From Ilex aquifolium (taxonomy: Eukaryota > Streptophyta > Magnoliopsida > Aquifoliales > Aquifoliaceae), in the NCBI GenBank assembly GCA_951799425.1, contig OX637398.1, forward strand, positions 2,604,001 to 2,668,000: a stretch of DNA of 64,000 nucleotides, given 5' to 3'. A program made the position numbers and the translations under genes. Under the pieces are notes generated by a model. That model searched no databases. It saw only the letters and a program-made list of their open reading frames with translations, and was not told where the DNA came from. Positions 56,474 to 64,000 of this stretch are shown here, piece after piece. Each line of letters begins with the position of its first letter. Positions within the stretch are counted from its first letter, which is position 1.

Positions 56474-56633
56474 AATGCTATTTGAACCTTATTTGAACAC
56501 CTTATTTAGGAACCTAATGATGTACAACCATTGGATTGGTTGTGGGTTCCATCTAACATTGTAACTTACAACTAATCCAATGGTTGCATTGAAACCACAT
56601 CATTAGGTCCCTAAATAAGGTCTCTATAACATT
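56474..56633. mobile_element. MITE, 160 bp
   Basis: Inverted arms: left with CCTTATTTAGGAACCTAATG, right with CCTTATTTAGGGACCTAATG in reverse complement. AATGCTAT and AATGTTAT form the tips. An inner palindromic CAACCATTGGATTGGTTGT core supports a single hairpin. Non-coding. Confidence 0.8.
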
Positions 56634-58308
56634 GCTTTTCGATAAAATGTAGACTTGCAACTACTTCATTGCCTGATGTGACAAGCATGTGCGAGCGTTG
56701 AATAATCAAGATGTAGTGCATCATCATGTGCAACCAATGGCTTCTTTGACAAATGATGTCGAAATTAGTGGGTTGAAGAAGCTTCAAACCGAAATGATCC
56801 AAGTCCAACGATCATTTATGAATTTAAACTAATTTGCTTGTATATGCGGTGCTCGGTGCTCTTGTATTGTATTTAGGTATTCTAATCATGGTTTTTTTGC
56901 TATTGTATTTAGGTATTCTAACAATTTATAATGTGTCAATTTCAAAAATATAGAAAAAAATATCAAAAACCAAACCCTAAGGAATCCAATTGAACTGTAT
57001 GCACATACCTTACATAGATCAAAAAAAATTTGTAGTTTTTGTTACACCAATATTCTGGTTGATGAATGGCAACAAAGATCACCAACAACATTTTGTGAGA
57101 CCAAGATTCTGGTTGAATTAGATTCCGGTAAAAAAAGGTGAGAATTTGACCTTTTGGAAAGAGTAATGGCGTTAAAGCCTTTTGACGATGTGAAGTATTT
57201 TGACGAAAGTTTTTTGACGGTGTGAAAGGGCCTGGTTTTGATAAGGTTGTGGGGCCCATGTGCTTTCCACGTCAATTGGTGTAAGTTTGGTAACCTTAGC
57301 ATTTTGATAAGTTAAACATCAACACACTGGTATACTGACAATAATTTTTATGAAGTTTTTTATATTTAACTAAATATCAATAATTAATATAAATACTTTA
57401 GAGTTATAGTACAAATATTTTAGAGTTATAAATCACAATATAAAGTCTTTAGAGTTACCTTCACAAAGAGATATCGATGGAGATCTGAAGCAATAACAAC
57501 CGAGGACGACGAGATCTGACGTAGGCAAGGAGATCCAAAGCAGACAGGAGATGAACGGTTTTCTTCAAGCTTCAATGGCGATGCTGCCTCGTTCTTTGTC
57601 AAACAGGCTTGTCTTTTTTCGTCAAACAGAGAGAGAGAGAGGACTGGTGAGTGTTGTCAAACTGAGTAAAAAAGATAAAAAAACTCCAACAAAAATAAGG
57701 CCCTTTTGTTGTTAATAGGGATCGAAGTAGAGATCTTATTAAAACTCAGAGCCCTAAGGACGCGCATTTGAATGGACCTAATAATGCTTATGTTTGAATG
57801 GATCTGAACCCAATTGTGTATGCAATTTTGTGGTGCTCTTTTATTCCAAGTGGTTAAATTGAAACACAGTGAACTTGCAACATTAATAGAAATACTCAGT
57901 TATATAGCAGTTTCATTGCAAATTAATTACTTCAATCTAACGTTTAGTTTTAGCTCAAAAAAAAAAATATGACATTCAATTTTAGGATAAAAGAATTGCT
58001 ATATGAATATGATTAGGGCAAAGGAAATTGCTTCATATCTCACTTGTACTATATTCAAGATCCATTTCAATAAACCTGTAGCTCAAATTAGATTCATTCA
58101 ATGAATTCATTAGGCACATACAAAAAGTATACTATCAATAATTCAATTTCACTGGGACTGGACTGAATTCTACTATAAAAAACTTCCATCAATGACTCGT
58201 CATTTGTAGATAGTTGAGTATGACTTTTTCGAATGCCAAAAACCCTTTTGCTTTGCCAATGCTTTGTAACAAGTCATGTCCTCTTTTAGTTCATAAAAAA
58301 TAATTCCT
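56634..58308. other. Gene-free stretch
   Basis: AT-rich intergenic DNA. Short minus-strand frames at 56963-57302 show no family resemblance. The phrase ATTCTGGTTGA is repeated near 57050 and 57107. A GA run lies near 57629-57641. Confidence 0.45.
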
Positions 58309-58482
58309 TTACATGGCTCTAGTGGACCATTGCATGAAAGAAGACTTGATAGATTGGTGGTTCATTTCATTCACCGACAAATGCACACGGTCCATGTCAT
58401 CTAAATTTGGCGCTACAACAGATCCTTCTTTGGTATAGTCATCACACAAAACCTTTTCAACTCTGCCACTCTCAGTTGCCAT
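58309..58482 (-). CDS. Small hypothetical ORF, 57 residues
   Basis: A minus-strand frame begins MATESGRVEKVLCDDYTKEG, continues through APNLDDMDRVHLSVNEM and ends in TAA. Charged composition and a mixed-codon look differ from the surrounding AT-rich DNA. It may be an exon or gene fragment. I recognise no domain and see no clear splice partner. Could be chance. Confidence 0.2.
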   Translation of the reverse strand: MATESGRVEKVLCDDYTKEGSVVAPNLDDMDRVHLSVNEMNHQSIKSSFMQWSTRAM

Positions 58483-59160
58483 GTAACTTGTTCTTCACAA
58501 AATATTAAATAGTTGAATGCAATTAAAGGATACTAAAAATAGATAAATAAATCACCCTGAAATAAAAAATATAAAAAGTACTAATAGCACATGTCAAATT
58601 TATTTTTTTTTGTTGTTTTTAAACGGGATAGTAAATGTTAGTCACAAAATAAGAGCATTGGAGTATTACTTGGAACCCAAACAAAATGAATCAAAAAATT
58701 AAAATAGAAATAAGAGGATGCACGTGGGTTGAACCACCAAATTAGGAAAAGAAAAAAAAAAGGAACAACCAAATTAGGAATTCATCAAATAATGCATACA
58801 TTCTCACTTTTTGGAAGAGAGATTGAAACCCCCATACATTATATAAAAAATCACACCAAAAATTAAAAAAAAAAAATAGGAAAAGAGTAATACCCAAGAT
58901 ATATTTCATGAGAAGACGAAGAGGGATATTGAAACAGAAAATTTTACTGAAATTTTAACCGAAAAAGACGAAGAGTTAGCCGTTGTTCTTCTTTGGTGGA
59001 GCGATATGGCCAGTCTCTCACTTTTGTTTCTAACTTTTTTATTATTCTTTTGGTTGAAGACTCTTTTAAATTTGTGGTGTTTGATTTAAAATTAAATGAC
59101 GTGTCAGTGTAATGACTGACTATAAACTATTTACTGTACACTCTAACCGTGAAAAACTTA
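58483..59160. other. Gene-free stretch
   Basis: AT-rich sequence with no supported gene. It ends at the breakpoint of the broken AVT1I copy C (about 59161). Confidence 0.5.
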
Positions 59161-59161
59161 T

Positions 59162-59867
59162 CCAGTGGCAGAGATATATGAGAGAATGCTCATGTTTCTT
59201 AACCAAACAGGAAGAAGTATAATGAGGCCAACAATTATCACAAAGCAAACTCTTCCACCAATTCTAAGCCCACCTATTTCGATTCCCATGTCTGGAAATA
59301 TTTTGACCAAATTATCCCCTTCTACAATTAGGAAACTCTTCACAATCAAGTAGAGTTCAACATTCATGGCAATGGATGCAAACGTTCTTCCTTTTTGTAC
59401 CGAATGCATGCTCGACAATATCAGTATAGCTTCTTATACTTTGATCTGCATCCATACATCTTTGCATTAACAACGCTGTGTAGAAGGCTGAGATTGCAAT
59501 AATAAGAAGACGTATCAAGCTCAACCACCCTCCTGATGATAATGCATATGGTATTGACAATATTCTGAATCCTAAGAAACCAATCGAAGGCAGAGTCTGT
59601 AAGCTAGAACATCAAAGTAATCCACACTGCCTGTTTTAATCCTACTTAATAGAACAAAATAACAAACATAGACACTAGAAATTATTGGAGAAAGAACAAA
59701 ATAATAGTGAAAGATGAAAAAGAACCTGATAAAACGTTGAGAACATTAAAACACGTCTGGAAGAAGGAGGTAGCGCCTGTAACGGAGTTGGTCACTCCCT
59801 CAACTTCCTCCACCCCAAGTATGGTCTGCTGTTCATTGTTGCTATTGCCAAGTGGGAGGGGTATCAT
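59162..59867 (-). pseudogene. AVT1I-like copy C, 5' part (exon 1 and truncated exon 2), inverted
   Basis: Minus-strand exon 1 (59867-59726) starts at an ATG aligned with copies A and B but lacks about nine codons right after it. The GT donor at 59725 and the AG acceptor before 59571 are kept. Exon 2 (from 59571) encodes GFRILSIPYALSSGGW and so on. It then gains one base in an A-run near 59395 (AAAAAGG against AAAAGG in copy B), which shifts the frame. Similarity stops at about 59162 after ILSYISATG. The middle third of the gene is absent. The 3' exon lies on the opposite strand at 60138-60331. Non-functional. Confidence 0.92.
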
Positions 59868-59956
59868 TGTAGAGAAAGAGGAGAGGTGCAAAAACTAGAG
59901 GACTAGGGGTTGGAAGGTGCTAGGATAAACTATGCCTTTGTGCTAGCCTGGTAGCT

Positions 59957-59966
59957 CTATTTATAG
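59957..59966 (-). promoter_or_regulatory. TATA box of broken copy C
   Basis: On the minus strand GATCCCCGCTATAAATAGAG matches the promoter of gene B (27577-27596). It lies about 90 bp before the ATG at 59867. The promoter may still fire and would transcribe the inverted 5' part. Confidence 0.65.
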
Positions 59967-60137
59967 CGGGGATCTTTTGGTTTTGCCAGAAGTAATTTGC
60001 ATAGTTGGGAACATGAGACCATGGTTGAATTATCTAAGTGTAAACTGATGCAGAATAAATGGTAAGAATTTTGATATTTTATTTGAATGTGGTCAATGTC
60101 ATTCAATTAGGAATAGTTTAAGATGTGGTCAATCTCG

Positions 60138-60331
60138 CATCACTTGTTGGAGCACTTCTAAGTGTCACTGTTTCAACTTTACTTCCATGCTTGTGCTATC
60201 TGAAGATTTCCGGAACTTATAAGAAACTTAGATTTGAACTAGTGATTATAGGGGGAATTATGGTGATGAGCCTTTTGATTGGAATCATTGGTACTTGCAC
60301 ATCTTTAATAGAAATAATAAAGCATTTGTAA
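60138..60331 (+). pseudogene. AVT1I-like copy C, 3' exon part
   Basis: The plus strand encodes SLVGALLSVTVSTLLPCLCY, then LKISGTYKKLRFELVIIGG, ending at SLIEIIKHL and TAA. This matches the last 64 or so codons of copies A and B. Sequence before 60138 is unrelated, so the break falls within exon 3. The frame is open, but with no start or upstream exons it is a relic. Its 3' flank matches that of gene B. Confidence 0.92.
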
Positions 60332-61302
60332 GTAGTAAATTTATCTTTGTTTATCAAGGAATATCAGTATATAGGAATGTTACTAAGTAGGGGATGTCTA
60401 CTGTAATCCAGTATGTTGTTTTTTATTTTTATTATTGTTCTAATCTACTTAAGTTGAAAACGCAATATTGGAAATCAATGGATTATTGTCTGGAACTGTT
60501 GGAAATGGAATCGACCGTTTAGCAAAGATCTGATTGTTCATTTTACAGCGATCTTAATTTGTTATTTCACCTTGCTAAAAGCATTGGATACAACAAATTT
60601 GGTGTCGAATTTTGATAAGAGATCTATCATGCAAGTGTAATCAGTGTCTAAGTTTTATTATGATTTCTTTTGTTCTAAATTTGAGCTTTAGCTTCTAGGA
60701 ACCCCTATCCTTTTTAGGCTTTATTCATCTTTAGTAATATCTGATGTTTCTCAGTTTGCCTCTCAATAATACTTTAGTTTTTGTAGGCAAATGAAAAAAT
60801 TATGGGGCACTCTGTTTATATAAATGGCCTGACTCTTTCCAGTTTTTGTAGGTTCTCCTTTCTCAATTTTCAATGTTGAAGTCGCAGAATTTTTTATTTT
60901 TTGATGCCAATATCTTGGAAAATATGTTTCCAATGCTCAGATTTCAAGCGGAAAGGAATAAGGTGTCACAACAAAAGGTGCTGTTATTATCAGCTAATTT
61001 TGAAGTTGCCTGGTATCCACAGGGATATTTGCAGACCTTTTTTTTTTTTTGGGCAAAAACACAGATACACTTGCTATGTTATTAAAAAAACTAGAATAAC
61101 ATAACCATCTGAATAATCAAAGAAAAAGAGACAAAACTATTTAAATGCATACTACATACGAAAGGGAATAAATTCTATTTTGCAAGATGCCGATGATGCA
61201 CAAGCCAAGAGTCACATGAGAAAACCAAATCTTTAAAAGCAGCGAGACTTGGTGCTTTCATGAAAGCATTTGTAGGGAAAAAGTGGCAACGTAGTAAACA
61301 TG
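60332..61302 (+). repeat. 3' flank of copy C (matches 29203-30235)
   Basis: Long non-coding similarity to the flank of gene B, reaching the start of the PPR 3' end. Here the GATGCA.AAGCCAAGA unit occurs once, against three times in block B. Frames at 60873-61104 are not genes. Confidence 0.8.
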
Positions 61303-61306
61303 GTGA

Positions 61307-62878
61307 TTACTCATAGTTAAACATCTTCATATGCAAATTCAATATATCTAGTAATAGGAAGATACCCTCACAATCAACTTGATCATCTTCTCCAGAAAAG
61401 AACCTATGGATGGATCCCCTTACCTCAATAAGGCTCTCCCCAGCCATCTTCTTCAAGCCTCTGTCGCTTATACTGCTTCTCACATGTGCTGCTTTGTCCC
61501 ACTTCCCAGCTTCAGCATACTTGTTTGCGACCATTATGAAGTTTCCACTCCTCCTTGGCTCCAATTCAAGTAACTTCTCTCTTACCTTCTCACCCAGCCC
61601 GTTGTAGTCATTGAGATCATGAATGTTGCATGCGCCCAGCAGCGTCCTCCACACAATTGCATCAGGTTTAATCGGCATATCAATGATGAAGTTATATGCT
61701 TCTTTTAGACGACCAGCACGACCCAAAACATCTACCATGGCACCATAATGTATCATCATAGGTTTGATCCCATGCACATGCTCCATTTCATGAAAGAATC
61801 TATGTCCATCCTCCACCAGTCCAGCATGGCTACAAGCACAGAGGACCCCAAGGAATGTCACATAATTAGGTTGAACTACATTCTTCTTCATTTTTCTGAA
61901 AAGTTCAAGGGCTTTGGTAGCAAACCCATGCTGGGCTAACCCAAGAATCATCGCACTCCACGTCCATACATTGCGTTCAAGTGTGGCATCAAAAACTAGG
62001 CTAGCATAATCCACAGCTCCACACTTGGCATACATGTCAACCAGTGATGTACCCAATTGACAATTTACAACCAACCCTTTCTCAATAACTTGGGCATGAG
62101 CCCATTTTCCCAAGTTCAAGTTTCCAAGCTCAGCACAAGCAGAAAGCAGAATTACCATCGTGGTCTCATCCGGCTTTAACCCACAATTTCTCATCCTGAC
62201 AAAGTACTTAATCGATTCATAGAACCACAAGTTATCAACACAGCTAGAAATGATTGAATTCCAAGAAACGAGAGTTCTAAACAACATTTCATCGAACATC
62301 CGGCATGCATCTACAATCTTCTTACAAGACCCATAAAAATGAATCACAGTATTCTGCACATATACATCATCATCCACTCCGTGCTTCAAAACATCCGCAT
62401 GGATTTGTCGCCCTTCTTTGAACCCTGAAATTGTCGCAGAAGCCTTGAAAAGAAAAGGGTAGGTGAGCTCATTGGGTCTGGTTCTTGAACGTCGCATTGC
62501 AAGGAAAACCCATATGGCTTCTCTTGGTGAATCGCTCTTAGTAGCATAGCCCCTGATGAGATTGTTCCACGAAGAGGGTATTTGGTTTTCGGATTGTTTT
62601 ATAGCTCGTCTTGCGTGATTCAAGCTTCCCGAGGGATGTAGTGCGCAAAATTGGATGATTTTATCTACAATTTGTTCATCTTTCTGGAGACCAGCGATAA
62701 GTATTTGGGCATGGATTTGAAAGAGCTGATCCAGAGAAGAGCAGGACTTGAGGAGAGAGAGGCATTGTTGCTTTATGGAATCGGAATCCACATTCCAATT
62801 ACTGTTGGAGCTTTTTGGCGGGTATATTTGCTTGGTGGTTAGGAACCGTAGCCGAACCATGCCATGAATGGGCTGCAC
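61307..62878 (-). CDS. E-class pentatricopeptide repeat (PPR) protein
   Basis: An intronless 523-residue PLS-type PPR protein. After a basic N-terminal region (possible organelle transit peptide), repeats run from about residue 36 to 410. Typical anchors include SWNNLIRGYA, VQNTVIHFYG, SWNSIISSCV, LGTSLVDMYAKCG, WTWSAMILGLAQHG, TFLGVLCACSHAGLVEDG and YGAMVDVLGRAGRLKEA. An E domain follows (VWRTLLGACNIHD...) and an E+ like end (MAGESLIEVRGSIHRFFSGE), with no DYW domain. Such proteins bind organelle RNA and usually help C-to-U editing. It resembles Arabidopsis At2g36730 by recall. Two Met codons (1 and 7) could start it. Its 3' end is copied at 30857-31060. Confidence 0.94.
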   Translation of the reverse strand: MQPIHGMVRLRFLTTKQIYPPKSSNSNWNVDSDSIKQQCLSLLKSCSSLDQLFQIHAQILIAGLQKDEQIVDKIIQFCALHPSGSLNHARRAIKQSENQIPSSWNNLIRGYATKSDSPREAIWVFLAMRRSRTRPNELTYPFLFKASATISGFKEGRQIHADVLKHGVDDDVYVQNTVIHFYGSCKKIVDACRMFDEMLFRTLVSWNSIISSCVDNLWFYESIKYFVRMRNCGLKPDETTMVILLSACAELGNLNLGKWAHAQVIEKGLVVNCQLGTSLVDMYAKCGAVDYASLVFDATLERNVWTWSAMILGLAQHGFATKALELFRKMKKNVVQPNYVTFLGVLCACSHAGLVEDGHRFFHEMEHVHGIKPMMIHYGAMVDVLGRAGRLKEAYNFIIDMPIKPDAIVWRTLLGACNIHDLNDYNGLGEKVREKLLELEPRRSGNFIMVANKYAEAGKWDKAAHVRSSISDRGLKKMAGESLIEVRGSIHRFFSGEDDQVDCEGIFLLLDILNLHMKMFNYE

Positions 62879-63265
62879 AAGCGGTCTGGACTTTTTCTCA
62901 ATTAATCACCCAGTATAATGCATCCCAACCAAAAGAGACGCAGGGACGGGCCAGTTCTTGGACATCCATGAACATATGGATTTTCAGACTTCAGTATAAG
63001 ATAATGGGAGTGCCAATATTGTATTTATTTATGAGTAATGGTAGGACAGAAACTTAATTCAACGCAGTTATTAGATTAGTTACAATTTTCATTAATAATT
63101 AGCCACAAAATAAGACAATTTATTCTTTATTACAGGCCATAAATAATGAAAATTTATTCATGATAGATCAATGTCTCACATGTCTATTGATCCACTGCTA
63201 ATTAATACATACAAAACACTAGGGCATCAAAGGTGCACACACAAACCATAGCACCAATGTTATTG
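62879..63265. other. Intergenic between PPR and DMP genes
   Basis: It should hold the PPR promoter (near 62879) and the DMP-like 3' UTR. The frame 62815-63057 on the plus strand overlaps the PPR start and is a shadow. No clear TATA. Confidence 0.5.
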
Positions 63266-63919
63266 TCATGTAGCCATGCACCCAATGCCATAGCGAGTGT
63301 TGGGAAACACAAGAAACAAACCACTACAAACAATCCCAACCATTAATGGAAAACTCTCCGTTACTTCGTCCATGTCCTTCTCGTGCCCCGGAAACAGACA
63401 GTTGGTCACCCGATGATCTGACGAGGCAATGGCCATGAACACCATCACTGACATGATTGCGTGGACAAAGTCTGTGAAACCAAGCTTATATCTCTCCTCT
63501 TTAGGCACTTCCACATTAAGACCAGGCTTAAACACAGCCAAACCCTTATGGGTCACAAACCCATAGTAAACTTTTCCGTCCGGTCCTCGGAAACTATCGG
63601 TGAAGTGAAAGAAGAAGCACGAAAGAGCGCACAATCCCAATAGGACGTGGATCATTAAAGTGCTGACCGCAGTGCATTCACCATTGTGGTATATGGAAGG
63701 AATGACCATTTCGAATGTGAGAAGTGTTCCGGTGGGGAGGAAGTTGGCGAGCATGGAGGTTTTCGATAGGGTTTTCTGTACTCCGTTTGCGACGGCACGT
63801 CGTTTCCGGCCACCTCCTGGAGCACACTGAGTGGTGGAGGGGTATGGAATGGCCTCATCTTCTTGTGGGGGTTCAGCATTGTAGATTTTGATCCCTATTC
63901 CTTCTTCAGTTTGCTCCAT
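63266..63919 (-). CDS. DMP (DUF679) membrane protein, DMP8/DMP9-like
   Basis: A 217-residue, intronless four-helix membrane protein. The N-tail (MEQTEEGIGIKIY) and the GGGRKRRAVANGVQKTLSKT stretch before helix 1 match the DMP8/9 group. Helices lie at about 55-75 (MLANFLPTGTLLTFEMVIP), 84-105, 150-166 and 189-206. Conserved loops include FFFHFTDSF, YYGFVTHKGLAVF, CLFPGHEKDMDEV and FPNTRYGIGCMAT. In Arabidopsis DMP8 and DMP9 are sperm-cell membrane proteins needed for gamete fusion, and their loss induces maternal haploids (family knowledge). It is slightly shorter than AtDMP9 because of a shorter variable N-tail and mid-loop. The family is certain; the subgroup is likely. It looks intact. Confidence 0.95.
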   Translation of the reverse strand: MEQTEEGIGIKIYNAEPPQEDEAIPYPSTTQCAPGGGRKRRAVANGVQKTLSKTSMLANFLPTGTLLTFEMVIPSIYHNGECTAVSTLMIHVLLGLCALSCFFFHFTDSFRGPDGKVYYGFVTHKGLAVFKPGLNVEVPKEERYKLGFTDFVHAIMSVMVFMAIASSDHRVTNCLFPGHEKDMDEVTESFPLMVGIVCSGLFLVFPNTRYGIGCMAT

Positions 63920-64000
63920 TTTTGGGTGGATGATTTTGATGAGTGCAAAGGAAACAGAAAACTGGTTGAAATTCGTAGTGGGTTTGATTGTTTTTTTTTT
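63920..64000 (-). promoter_or_regulatory. 5' leader and promoter start of the DMP-like gene
   Basis: Only 81 bp remain before the window edge. No TATA box is visible, so most of the promoter lies outside. Confidence 0.4.

Overview
The window looks like nuclear DNA of a flowering plant. It is AT-rich, its genes are few and separated by long non-coding stretches, and the intron borders are GT-AG. It carries plant-specific families: a zinc-finger homeodomain factor, GLUTAMINE DUMPER, AVT1-type amino acid transporters, an E-class PPR protein and a DMP (DUF679) protein. It also holds many plant-type transposable elements. I cannot name the species.

Layout. 0-1.2 kb: a decayed, rearranged endogenous caulimovirid (plant pararetrovirus) relic. 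3.3-3.7 kb: a dimeric SINE. 5.7-6.6 kb: an intact intronless ZHD transcription factor gene on the minus strand. 7-12.5 kb: MITE-like elements and a LINE relic. 13.4-15.9 kb: AVT1I-like gene A (+). 17.6-26.4 kb: a retrotransposon graveyard with two solo LTRs with perfect target duplications, a Ty3-gypsy gag/LTR relic and a pair of copia-like LTRs. 27.7-29.2 kb: AVT1I-like gene B (+), followed by a duplicated 3' flank, a solo LTR and a copied PPR 3' end. 32-34 kb: an 8-bp-TSD DNA element and another solo LTR. 36-44.5 kb: two abutting head-to-head Helitrons, one carrying captured ALG8 exon pieces and a nested third Helitron. 46.3 kb: a PPR-like 3' fragment and a poly-C duplication. 48-53.7 kb: hAT-like elements and Helitrons, partly nested. 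54.8 kb: a GLUTAMINE DUMPER-like gene (+). 59.2-60.3 kb: AVT1I copy C, broken by an inversion, a frameshift and a deletion. 61.3-62.9 kb: an intact PPR gene (-). 63.3-63.9 kb: an intact DMP8/DMP9-like gene (-).

How the parts relate. The three AVT1I loci share promoter sequence (a TATA box about 90-135 bp before the ATG), exon structure (169 nt / 608 nt / about 516 nt) and 3' flanks, so they are segmental duplicates. Blocks B and C also share the tail of the convergent PPR gene. That makes the C locus next to the full PPR gene the likely source, or the closest relative of the source, for block B. The intact genes otherwise have unrelated roles: transcription control, amino acid transport and export, organelle RNA processing, and gamete function. 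No new multi-gene system was found. The main novelty is structural: segmental duplication with inversion, Helitron gene capture, and transposons nested with datable target duplications.
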